This document shows positions 14,438 to 21,642 of a stretch of DNA of 21,642 bases, one piece after another. The notes under the pieces are model-generated. The model was not told where the DNA came from and searched no databases. It worked only from the letters and a program-made list of their open reading frames with translations. Origin of the DNA: Parvicella sp963922585. Lineage in GTDB: Bacteria > Bacteroidota > Bacteroidia > Flavobacteriales_D > Parvicellaceae. A program made the translations under genes and the position numbers. Every line of letters starts with the position of its first letter. Positions within the stretch are counted from its first letter, which is position 1. The DNA is taken from the NCBI GenBank assembly GCA_963922585.1, contig CAWUIK010000051.1, positions 1 to 21,642 on the forward strand. Reading direction: 5' to 3'.

Positions 14438-15310
14438 ATGAGTATAATTTTTCTGGTTCCCTTACCTAATCAAGATTTTCCTAAGAAAAATTTATTGGAG
14501 GCGATTCTAAAAAGAGCAGGAATGGAAGTTTCTTCTCCGAACGGAAACGATGTTAATGAACTTATTAATCAATCAGAACAAGAATTGAAAGTTGCTGATT
14601 CTATGGTCTTAGTATTAACAAAAGATTACGGAATTACAATTGACGAAAATCAAATTGAGTCTTTTACGCGTCATCTCTTTAAAATGGGATTAGAAAGAAC
14701 AAAATCTGATGAGAGTTTCAAACTATTTATTTGGCATCATCCAGAACTTTTAGAACAAGAAATAGATATTTTTCAGCAGGAATTCATAAATGAAATAAGA
14801 TATAGTTTAAACAAAAATATGGTGTTCTCATCTGTTTCTTCTCCAATTCAATTTGTAGAAGATATGAGGAATATGATGGTTGAAAAAGAAGTAGAAAGTT
14901 TTGACGTTTCAAATACAGATATTTTCTTAATTTTTAACGAAGTCGATGAGTATGAAGCTAAAGATATTATCGATATGTTATCAGACGTTATAGATGTTGA
15001 AAAGTTAAATATAGTACAAGATAACGATGTAGATTATGCCGAACTATGCTCTCAACAAATCAAACAATCAAAATTAGCAGTGGTATATTTCAAAGAGACT
15101 GCAGACTGGGCGCTTCCATTTGTTCAACAAATATGGAAAAAAGTTGGCGGGGCTGCTTCTCATACACCAATTTTATTCATTGGTGATGAAAATCCATCAA
15201 CTAACCTAGGGAAAAAGTTCAATGCACCTAAAATTATTTCTTATGTAGTATCTGGAGATTTAATCCCGCTTGAAATAAAAGTACAATTTGATAAATTAAT
15301 TCAAGAATAA
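14438..15310 (+). CDS. Two-domain TIR/DUF4062-like protein, partner of STAND NTPase
   Basis: This is a 290-residue soluble protein with two Rossmann-like alpha/beta domains. Domain 1 (about 1-145) starts 'SIIFLVPLP' and has 'LKVADSMVLVLTKDYG' (50-65), then 'FKLFIWHHPELL' and 'FQQEFINEIR'. This order resembles DUF4062/TIR-like domains found next to nSTAND1 NTPases. Domain 2 (about 158-288) opens 'DIFLIFNEVDEYEAKDI', followed by 'QIKQSKLAVVYFKETADWALPF' and 'TPILFIGDENP', again TIR-like. Whether either domain keeps a catalytic NADase glutamate cannot be settled by eye. The stop lies 3 nt before the STAND start, indicating one operon and probably one complex. A TTG at 14429 is possible in frame, but the ATG at 14438 fits the promoter and fold. 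The assignment rests on motif resemblance recalled from related proteins, not a search. Confidence 0.62.
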   Translation: MSIIFLVPLPNQDFPKKNLLEAILKRAGMEVSSPNGNDVNELINQSEQELKVADSMVLVLTKDYGITIDENQIESFTRHLFKMGLERTKSDESFKLFIWHHPELLEQEIDIFQQEFINEIRYSLNKNMVFSSVSSPIQFVEDMRNMMVEKEVESFDVSNTDIFLIFNEVDEYEAKDIIDMLSDVIDVEKLNIVQDNDVDYAELCSQQIKQSKLAVVYFKETADWALPFVQQIWKKVGGAASHTPILFIGDENPSTNLGKKFNAPKIISYVVSGDLIPLEIKVQFDKLIQE

Positions 15311-15313
15311 AAA

Positions 15314-18300
15314 ATGGAAAATACTTTTTGCCCATATCCTGGATTAAGACCATACACTGAAGAAGAGTCTGTTTATTTCAAAGGAAGAGATGAACACATA
15401 GTTGACATATCTAAAATGCTTGAAACTAAAAAGTTTCTGATGGTGACAGGGGCTTCTGGAGATGGTAAATCATCACTTATTTTTGCTGGGGTAATGCCTT
15501 ATGCAAGAGCAGGGTTGTTAAAAGCAAATTATAACAATTGGACATTAGCTGATTTTAGACCTGAGCGAAGTCCTTTTCAGAATTTAGCTAAATCTGTATC
15601 AAGCGCTTTAAAACTTGATGAAGAGTACGTTTCTCATGAACTACAATTTGGTTTTTCAGCGTTAATAGATTTATATAAAGAATCTAGTTATTATGAAGAC
15701 TTTAATTCTCATGATTGGACTTCTGCGAATGATGATAATAAGAAGAAAAGAAAAAGAGAATGTGCCAATCTACTCATCTTAGTTGATCAATTTGAGGAAT
15801 TCTTCACTAATAAAGAAAATTACTTTAAAGGAAACCCTTCCGATGAAGCTCAAAACGTAGTGAATTTATTATTAGAAACTGCCAGTATAGCGCAGGCTAA
15901 TGACATTCCAATTTATATAATTTGCACAATGCGTTCTGATTATATCGGGCAATGTGCTTCATTTAGGAATCTGCCTGAATATATAGGTCATAGTCACTTT
16001 TTTGTTCCAAGGCTAAAAAGACAAGAAATAAGACAAGTTATTGAAGAGCCGGCACTGTTGAGTGGTATAGAAATTAATTCCGGATTAATTGAAGTGTTGA
16101 TTAACTCTATTTCAGATGGGTTTGACCAATTACCTCTACTTCAACATGCGTTGCATCAAGTTTGGAGCATGGCTATTGAGGAAAACAGTTCAATGAGTTT
16201 AATTCATTTTGCAAAAATAGGTGGAATTAATAAAAAAATATTGTCAGAACCCGATCAACAAATTTATGACAAATGGCTAACAATCCAGCCTGAATATAAA
16301 CTAGACTACTTGAAAAAAAGTGGTTTGGGCAATACGCTTGATTTGCATGCAAATGAATTGTATGAAACAGCCTATTCATTATCTAAGAATAACATAAGTG
16401 CAGATTTTTCAGAAGAAAAAGTAAAACTAATAATCAAAAAAACCTTTCAATGCCTTACAAAAATTGATGATGGAAGAGGTGTGAGAAACCGTATGTCGGT
16501 AAATGAAATAAGGAATATTCTTAATGAGGCGAATATCACATTGCAGGAGTATTCGAGTGTAATCAATATCTTTAGGACTCAAGGCAATACGTTTATTAGT
16601 CCTTTTATCTTTAATGAAGAAGATGAAGCATTGAGTGACCAAACCATTTTAGATATTACACATGAATCCTTAATAAGAAATTGGGATAAGTTAAAAGAAT
16701 GGGCTATTGAAGAGGATAAAAGTTTTCAAACCTACATTGATTTTAAAAAACAATTAGAGCGTTGGAATACTAATGAAAAATCAAGAGGATATTTGTTGCC
16801 AATTGGACCATTGACCCACTTTGAAGAGTGGAATAACAAAGCAAATATTAATAAATTCTGGATAAAAAAATACGAATCACAACTGTATTCGGAAGAAAAC
16901 GCAATTCAATTTATTGACAATAGTAGAAGTTTTCTTAAAAAAAGTAGAAATAAAAATTTATTTGGTCTTGTGCTTTTAAAACATGGATTTGAAAAAGTTT
17001 TTAACACTTTTTTATTGGGAATTATAGTTCTGTTTAGCGCTTATTTATTTATAGATTTTTCTTCCAAAAAAGATAGCGTTGTTCTAAAATCAATTTATGA
17101 AAGAACAGAAAAATTATATTCATCTTCGTACGTAGGATTAGAAAATTTGAAAGAGTATTTGTTTTTAAGAGAAATCGATGAAAAAGGAAAAGGTCTTGAG
17201 TTACTAAAGAATCTTGATGATACTTTATCTATTGAAACTGCATTCGCAATGTTGGCGAGCATTCACTTAACTAATTATTCTGATGATAATTATTTTATAA
17301 AAGATTTACATTCATTTGTAGTTGAAAAAACTAAAAAATTAAATGATATTAAATATTACAATGCGCTAGTCAACCTAGAAAACCAGTTTTTAAAATTAAA
17401 TTATTCATTTATTGACGTCAATCAAAGAGATAATCATATTAAGGAAATTTTTAATTTTGTAAATGACGAAATAGATAGAGACACCATTTCTAATCCAAGT
17501 GAGTTTGTAGCTTCTATTAGATATCTCACCTATTATAGTGAATTAGATGGAGTTGATCTTCAAAAATTGTTACAAAAGATTAATCCTTTTGACACCTCTA
17601 ACACTTTTTTCAACAAAAATTTTGATACTGGTAGTTTCATTAAAACTGAAAATTGGCAAAATGCATCTAAGTATTCTAACAATGGGGGGTTTTTGGTATT
17701 GGCATATTTGAGTTTAGATAATGATATGGATATTTATATAAAATCTTTAGATAGTTTAATCAAATATTCCAATGAAGCGTTTACGAATACTTATTCCTAT
17801 ACTCGAAATAATTGTTTAGATTTATTAAAAGTAGGTTTGATAAAAAATGAAGAATACGCTTCGTTACTTATAGATAAAATTGCAAATTCTAATAAATTAA
17901 TAAAGGAGGAAATAATTACAAGTTTAGATCAATCTTTAGGTCCTTTTTTTAATAGTTTTTATGCAAATTTTATCTCTAGTAGAAATTTCTGGAAATCAGA
18001 GTATATACATTTTGCAGAAGTTCATTTAAGTCTAGATGATTTTCGAAAGATAAAAAAAGAAATTCTTAATCTTTATGACAATACTGACCTAAGTAAAGAT
18101 CAGATATTATTTGCAAAAGCAATGAATAATAAGTTATTTGCTAAATATTCACAAAATTTCTCTGATGGCTCATTAATGAGTAGTTATTTAGATAGTTCAA
18201 AATTATATTATGATAGTATTTCATTAGTCTTTAAATCTGATAAATATAAATCTATATTCAATCAAAATAATGCTAATAAAAGTTTAAATGTAAGTTCTAT

Positions 18301-19261
18301 TTTTTACTCACCCGGTGTTTTTCATCATGAGCATTCATCCAATGAATGGAATAGAAATTATATTACTGAAATTAAATATAAAATAAACTTTGAAGATTTA
18401 TTTTTTGATAAAATTTTGCTAAAAAGTAAGGTTGATGTAGATTCATTAGAGTATGGAAAAATACTAAACGAAATTTTGTACAGAACCATTTCTAAGTTAG
18501 ATAATGAATATAGTTATTTTGATACTACTCAAACAAAAAACATTTTAGATAGAATTAGTTCAATAGCAGCAAATTCAAATGTAACAATTGATACTTTAGC
18601 ATATACGTTGTTCTTAAATTTAATGGGGGAAGACAATTGGAGTCAAATTGACACAACATTATTATTTAATAACACCTATATAAATGGAGAAATAAATGGA
18701 GAAATTTCTGCAAAAAATTGTTTGATTGGTCAACTCGCAATCAAGAAATCTTTATCATATAATATAGATTCTTACTTAACATTTATTACTGAAGAAACAA
18801 ATAGAATTAAATATAAGGTAAAAATTATTAATCATTTATTAGAATTAAAAGAATTTAATAAGTCACTTTCATATATCAATGATTTACTAATGAACATTAA
18901 GATGAAAAATAAGGCTCCTAATTATTTAACAAAAATTTTAGGTCATTTAGATGGGGAAGATTTTAATAGATTAGCAACTTATTTGATTAAAAATGTAAAA
19001 GATGAACATAAGCCATTAGTGATTAAATTTTATTTAGAAGGACTTTTAAAAAATAAAACATACTATGAAGCTACTCAACTTATTTCTCCTCAAGCTTCTG
19101 ATGATACAGAACTGTTGCTACTAAACCAAATTTTAAAACAAAAAATATTGAAAAGCAATTCGCATAGTAAAATATGGTTTAAATACCTATTCAAAAAACA
19201 ATGGACAGAAACAAGTTTGATGTATGATGTAGATGGTGGTAATAATTTTATTTTCTTTTAA
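15314..19261 (+). CDS. nSTAND1-type NTPase with one membrane helix and long C-terminal region
   Basis: This 1315-residue protein has an N-terminus matching the nSTAND1 family: 'CPYPGLRPYTEEES' (6-19), 'YFKGRD', Walker A 'GASGDGKS' (46-53), Walker B 'LLILVDQFEEF' (153-163), arginine in 'TMRSDY' (205-210), 'LPLLQHAL' (273-280), and the winged-helix end 'ILDITHESLIRNWDKLKEW' (about 445-463). STAND NTPases are ligand-gated switches that oligomerise on activation. A single membrane helix lies at about 563-585. The following ~730 residues look largely alpha-helical, rich in Asn, Lys and Ile, with no WD40 or clear TPR pattern. If the NTPase is cytoplasmic they would face the periplasm. GC content falls sharply at the membrane helix. 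It is the central gene of the four-gene operon, 3 nt from each neighbour. Confidence 0.85.
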   Translation: MENTFCPYPGLRPYTEEESVYFKGRDEHIVDISKMLETKKFLMVTGASGDGKSSLIFAGVMPYARAGLLKANYNNWTLADFRPERSPFQNLAKSVSSALKLDEEYVSHELQFGFSALIDLYKESSYYEDFNSHDWTSANDDNKKKRKRECANLLILVDQFEEFFTNKENYFKGNPSDEAQNVVNLLLETASIAQANDIPIYIICTMRSDYIGQCASFRNLPEYIGHSHFFVPRLKRQEIRQVIEEPALLSGIEINSGLIEVLINSISDGFDQLPLLQHALHQVWSMAIEENSSMSLIHFAKIGGINKKILSEPDQQIYDKWLTIQPEYKLDYLKKSGLGNTLDLHANELYETAYSLSKNNISADFSEEKVKLIIKKTFQCLTKIDDGRGVRNRMSVNEIRNILNEANITLQEYSSVINIFRTQGNTFISPFIFNEEDEALSDQTILDITHESLIRNWDKLKEWAIEEDKSFQTYIDFKKQLERWNTNEKSRGYLLPIGPLTHFEEWNNKANINKFWIKKYESQLYSEENAIQFIDNSRSFLKKSRNKNLFGLVLLKHGFEKVFNTFLLGIIVLFSAYLFIDFSSKKDSVVLKSIYERTEKLYSSSYVGLENLKEYLFLREIDEKGKGLELLKNLDDTLSIETAFAMLASIHLTNYSDDNYFIKDLHSFVVEKTKKLNDIKYYNALVNLENQFLKLNYSFIDVNQRDNHIKEIFNFVNDEIDRDTISNPSEFVASIRYLTYYSELDGVDLQKLLQKINPFDTSNTFFNKNFDTGSFIKTENWQNASKYSNNGGFLVLAYLSLDNDMDIYIKSLDSLIKYSNEAFTNTYSYTRNNCLDLLKVGLIKNEEYASLLIDKIANSNKLIKEEIITSLDQSLGPFFNSFYANFISSRNFWKSEYIHFAEVHLSLDDFRKIKKEILNLYDNTDLSKDQILFAKAMNNKLFAKYSQNFSDGSLMSSYLDSSKLYYDSISLVFKSDKYKSIFNQNNANKSLNVSSIFYSPGVFHHEHSSNEWNRNYITEIKYKINFEDLFFDKILLKSKVDVDSLEYGKILNEILYRTISKLDNEYSYFDTTQTKNILDRISSIAANSNVTIDTLAYTLFLNLMGEDNWSQIDTTLLFNNTYINGEINGEISAKNCLIGQLAIKKSLSYNIDSYLTFITEETNRIKYKVKIINHLLELKEFNKSLSYINDLLMNIKMKNKAPNYLTKILGHLDGEDFNRLATYLIKNVKDEHKPLVIKFYLEGLLKNKTYYEATQLISPQASDDTELLLLNQILKQKILKSNSHSKIWFKYLFKKQWTETSLMYDVDGGNNFIFF

Positions 19262-19264
19262 TTT

Positions 19265-19948
19265 ATGAAAATTGTATTAAATATTTTTTTTAGTTTGATA
19301 TACATAGGTGTGTTATTATCAATATGTCAATATGCTGTAGGAAATAGTATTGTATTTATCTCAACAATTGGAATAATAATTTTATACATCATTAAAAGCA
19401 TCATAGAGATTAAAGAAAAACATCAGATTTTTCTAAATTTAGGATTACTTACTTTATGGTTAAATTTAATATTTGTTTTTAAATCTATACCAATTTTAGT
19501 AAGTTCTTTATTGGCTCTTGGGTTTATTGTACTTTATTATTTTCTAATTTATAAAAATAAAAAATCTAACGTTTTCTTGAGTCTTATTATCTTGACAATT
19601 GTTGCCGGTTGTTATTCTATTTTAAATAATTATATTTCAAATTCAGTAATTAATCTTGTTGTTTTTATATTTTTCGCATTGGCTTTATTGTTAGTTTCTG
19701 GTATATCCTATTTTAATGTTAAGTCATTTAGTAAAATGTTTTCTAAAATTAATCTTTCAGGTGTTTTCACTGTTTTTTCTGTGTGTATATCTATTTCCCT
19801 TTTCAGCCTTAATTTACTTCCTCCTTTCTATACAGAAATGTCAAATGCGGAAAAAAAATTAAATTCAAATTCTGATCAAAATCAAGAATTATTAAAAGAA
19901 GAGTTAATAAAATCACACAACTTAATCAATGAGATTTTAGATAAATAA
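19265..19948 (+). CDS. Multi-pass membrane protein of unknown function
   Basis: I do not recognise this 227-residue protein. It is almost entirely hydrophobic, with about seven predicted membrane helices (approximately 5-25, 28-47, 54-72, 74-95, 101-118, 126-147 and 166-185). A hydrophilic tail of about 40 residues, rich in Asn, Glu, Lys and Leu ('EELIKSHNLINEIL'), looks helical. No catalytic or transport motif is apparent. It begins 3 nt after the STAND stop and ends 13 nt before the phosphatase start, so it is very likely co-expressed and could anchor or signal with them. Its base composition is as AT-rich as the C-terminal part of the STAND gene, suggesting a shared origin. Confidence 0.8.
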   Translation: MKIVLNIFFSLIYIGVLLSICQYAVGNSIVFISTIGIIILYIIKSIIEIKEKHQIFLNLGLLTLWLNLIFVFKSIPILVSSLLALGFIVLYYFLIYKNKKSNVFLSLIILTIVAGCYSILNNYISNSVINLVVFIFFALALLLVSGISYFNVKSFSKMFSKINLSGVFTVFSVCISISLFSLNLLPPFYTEMSNAEKKLNSNSDQNQELLKEELIKSHNLINEILDK

Positions 19949-19961
19949 ATTCAAAGGGTTA

Positions 19962-21089
19962 ATGTCAGAAAACATTTTAAATAAGATGGATGCCAATGAT
20001 CTTCAGTCATACAAAGATAAAATTGAGGATTTGAATAAAACTGTTTTGGAACTAAAAAATAAAGTTCAAAAACTTTGGAAAATGAATGAGGCGGTTTATA
20101 TTGAGAAAAAGAAATCTGACGGAATGATTGACACCTTACTAGATGAATTGGGTAAATTGGAAGGCGAAAAATCTAAGTATAAGGAAAAAACGAATAAACT
20201 TTGGGCTCAGAGTATTGCAATTCATAAAGAAAAGGAAAGAATTGATCAATTAAAAAGTCAACTGGAGCATAGAAATAAAGAAATCACAGACTCAATAAAC
20301 TATGCTGAACGTATTCAACGTAGCTTTTTAGCCTCTACAAGTTTGTTAGATAGAAATTTACAAGATTACTTCGTTTTCTTCCAACCCAAAGACGTAGTAA
20401 GTGGAGATTTCTATTGGGCTTCCTTCGTTAAAACTCCTGACTCTAATGACTCGTTTAATAATAACAACGATTCTTTTTGTTATGTTACTGCCGATAGCAC
20501 GGGACATGGAGTGCCAGGCGCTATTATGAGTATTGCAAATATTGCTTGCTTAAAAGAAGCCGTGACTAAAGGATTCCAAAAACCTGACGAAATTCTTAAT
20601 GAAACACGTAAGTTAGTCATTGAATACCTCAAAAATGATGGAAGCCCTGAAGGTGGTAAAGACGGCATGGATTGTAGTTTGCTAATATTAAATCACGATA
20701 AAACAGAATTAACTTTTGCCTCTGCCAATAATCCTGTTTTCATAGTGCGGAAAAACTCCGAACCCCAAACTTGGAACCTCGAACTCCTAGAATTCAAACC
20801 AGACAAAATGCCTGTAGGTAAGCACGATAAAGATCAAACACCTTTTACTTTACAAACTGTTACTTTACAAAAAGGTGATGTAATTTATACTTTAACCGAT
20901 GGTTTCCCTGATCAATTTGGAGGTGAGAAAGGTAAAAAGTATATGATTAAAAATTTAAAAAGTTTCTTATTAAGTATTGCTCATCTTCCTATGTCAGAGC
21001 AACATTCAAAGTTAAATGAAGAGTTTTCAAATTGGAAAGGAGAAAACGAACAAGTGGACGATGTTTGTATTCTCGGTGTTCGCGTTTAG
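19962..21089 (+). CDS. Coiled-coil SpoIIE-type PP2C phosphatase
   Basis: This is a 375-residue soluble Ser/Thr phosphatase without signal peptide or membrane helix. Residues 15-115 form a long coiled coil containing two similar units exactly 42 residues apart, each centred on 'KLW' (37-39 and 79-81). The 'DSINYAERIQRSFLAS' helix (110-125) is shared with the upstream TPR-phosphatase. The PP2C domain (about 135-375) keeps VVSGD (145-149), D178 in 'DSTGHGVPGA', 'TLTDGFPDQFGG' and the closing 'VDD' (365-367). A short Asn/Asp-rich insertion sits at 161-171. It is the last gene of the operon, 13 nt after the membrane protein, with an AAAGGG stretch upstream of the ATG. Its 3' end is nearly identical in DNA to the other phosphatase, evidence of duplication or gene conversion. 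The substrate is unknown. Confidence 0.92.
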   Translation: MSENILNKMDANDLQSYKDKIEDLNKTVLELKNKVQKLWKMNEAVYIEKKKSDGMIDTLLDELGKLEGEKSKYKEKTNKLWAQSIAIHKEKERIDQLKSQLEHRNKEITDSINYAERIQRSFLASTSLLDRNLQDYFVFFQPKDVVSGDFYWASFVKTPDSNDSFNNNNDSFCYVTADSTGHGVPGAIMSIANIACLKEAVTKGFQKPDEILNETRKLVIEYLKNDGSPEGGKDGMDCSLLILNHDKTELTFASANNPVFIVRKNSEPQTWNLELLEFKPDKMPVGKHDKDQTPFTLQTVTLQKGDVIYTLTDGFPDQFGGEKGKKYMIKNLKSFLLSIAHLPMSEQHSKLNEEFSNWKGENEQVDDVCILGVRV

Positions 21090-21224
21090 CGAAATCCTGA
21101 TCATACCATCCGCCTGAGGAGTGTTGTATTGTAGGTCAAAGTATTAGCCTCGACTAACAAGTAATTCTTCGCTTTAGCTTCGAATTACAAGTAGGAGTGA
21201 GAATATGATACAGACGAGTAAGTT
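20971..21224 (+). repeat. Direct repeat copy B: phosphatase 3' end plus non-coding tail
   Basis: This is the counterpart of 14001-14245, in the same orientation. It contains the 69-nt identical block (20996-21064), the stop at the same offset, TACCATCCGCCT (21104-21115), and the later islands AAGTATTAGC (21139), GTAATTCTTCG (21161), ACAAGTAGG (21187), GTGAGAATA (21197) and GAGTAAGTT (21216). The hairpin here (21161-21188) has a perfect 7-bp GTAATTC/GAATTAC stem and a longer loop, with an 11-nt insertion compared with copy A. Confidence 0.85.
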
Positions 21225-21376
21225 CTCATTCTTATTATAGAATTTGAATGTTTTTTTTGCAATTAAAAATTCAATCTAAACACTTAATAACCCATCATTC
21301 ACGAATTAACAATTAGATATTAATTAAAGTTGTGTTATAATTAATTTAGCTAAGGATAAAACCCCAAATTTGTATC
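21090..21376. other. Intergenic region after the operon
   Basis: The first 135 nt are the tail of repeat copy B. The rest (21225-21376) is AT-rich with a T8 run at 21251-21258 preceded only by a weak 5-bp stem (ATTCT/AGAAT). That could be a poor terminator, but I do not call it one. I see no gene or RNA here. Confidence 0.5.
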
Positions 21377-21642
21377 ATGATAAAAAGTGCCCTAATATTC
21401 GTTTCGTTACTTATTGCTTATGTGTCGAGCATAGGTCAAGAGTCGTTGTATGAAAAATTTAGTATTCAAGGGGGAGTTTATGAAACCGCACAAAAAATAA
21501 AGATTGATACATCTGGAGGATATACTATATATTATAATTTAGACGGAAGTAAACCTTCAAGTGGTGCAGCGAAATACAAATCTGAAATTACCATAGAGAA
21601 ACCTACTGTAGTAAGAGCCGTTTTTTATAAAGGAGGAATTCC
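21377..21642 (+). CDS. Secreted protein with chitobiase/hexosaminidase C-terminal-like domain (start only)
   Basis: An ATG at 21377 opens a frame that runs 88 codons to the window edge without a stop. The first ~20 residues form a signal peptide ('SALIFVSLLIAYVSSIGQ'). Residues about 27-88 contain 'YTIYYNLDGSKPSSGA' and 'EKPTVVRAVFYKGG', which match the CHB_HEX_C_1 (chitobiase/beta-hexosaminidase C-terminal) beta-sandwich pattern 'Y-T-DGS-P ... V-A-F'. In Bacteroidota this domain often precedes CotH-kinase or other extracellular modules, but the rest is outside the window. It is probably unrelated to the operon upstream. Confidence 0.7.
   Translation, partial: MIKSALIFVSLLIAYVSSIGQESLYEKFSIQGGVYETAQKIKIDTSGGYTIYYNLDGSKPSSGAAKYKSEITIEKPTVVRAVFYKGGI

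Noticed and set aside
21161..21188. The 28-nt palindrome after the second phosphatase as a Rho-independent terminator
   Set aside because: The stem is AT-rich and no T-tract follows it; the first long T run is more than 60 nt downstream.
14001..21224. The two long direct repeats as ends of a transposon or integrative element
   Set aside because: They include conserved coding sequence, show no terminal inverted repeats, target-site duplication or transposase/integrase gene, so homologous recombination or duplication is a simpler account.

Overview
The window looks like the chromosome of a Bacteroidota member, most likely a flavobacterium-type organism (order Flavobacteriales; family not determinable here). 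The DNA is AT-rich. Several genes are preceded by the Bacteroidota promoter signature (TTG about 18-21 nt upstream of TAnnTTTG) and lack clear Shine-Dalgarno sites. The gene content (TPR-SpoIIE phosphatase, SUMF1/GldK-like secreted protein, zinc-ligand-less sirtuin, U32 protein plus ferredoxin) fits the same phylum.

Region 1 (1-11.75 kb) is ordinary chromosome: a lipoprotein start cut by the left edge, an EamA/DMT transporter, a TrmH/SpoU RNA methyltransferase (convergent, overlapping the transporter by 23 bp), mutS, a tRNA-Gln(TTG) unit with its own promoter and terminator, a U32/TrhP-like protein overlapping a small 4Fe-4S ferredoxin by 4 bp, a sirtuin, a short-form purL with a clear terminator, a secreted SUMF1-domain protein, an RppH-like Nudix hydrolase, and a divergent 4Fe-4S-type APS reductase.

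Region 2 (11.8-21.2 kb) is accessory-looking signalling DNA. It begins with a periplasmic-TPR/transmembrane/SpoIIE-type phosphatase. A tightly packed four-gene operon follows: (i) a two-domain TIR/DUF4062-like protein; (ii) a 1315-aa nSTAND1-type NTPase with one transmembrane helix and a ~730-aa C-terminal region I cannot assign; (iii) a ~7-TM protein I cannot assign; (iv) a soluble coiled-coil/SpoIIE phosphatase. Gene spacings are 3, 3 and 13 nt, so co-expression is very likely. The 3' ends of the two phosphatase genes, plus about 130 nt of non-coding sequence after each stop codon, are direct repeats exactly 6,970 bp apart. They share a 69-nt identical block and bracket the operon. GC content drops sharply inside the STAND gene at the transmembrane boundary (about a third to about 15-23% in hand-counted lines), so that gene looks like a mosaic.

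A plausible but unproven reading is that the operon is a membrane-anchored STAND signal-transduction or conflict (immunity/cell-death type) module with a TIR-like partner, its switch state linked to dephosphorylation by the PP2C protein. No kinase, STAS or anti-sigma partner is encoded nearby. The right edge holds the start of a secreted protein with a chitobiase/hexosaminidase C-terminal-like domain. I saw no CRISPR array, insertion sequence, integrase or rRNA.
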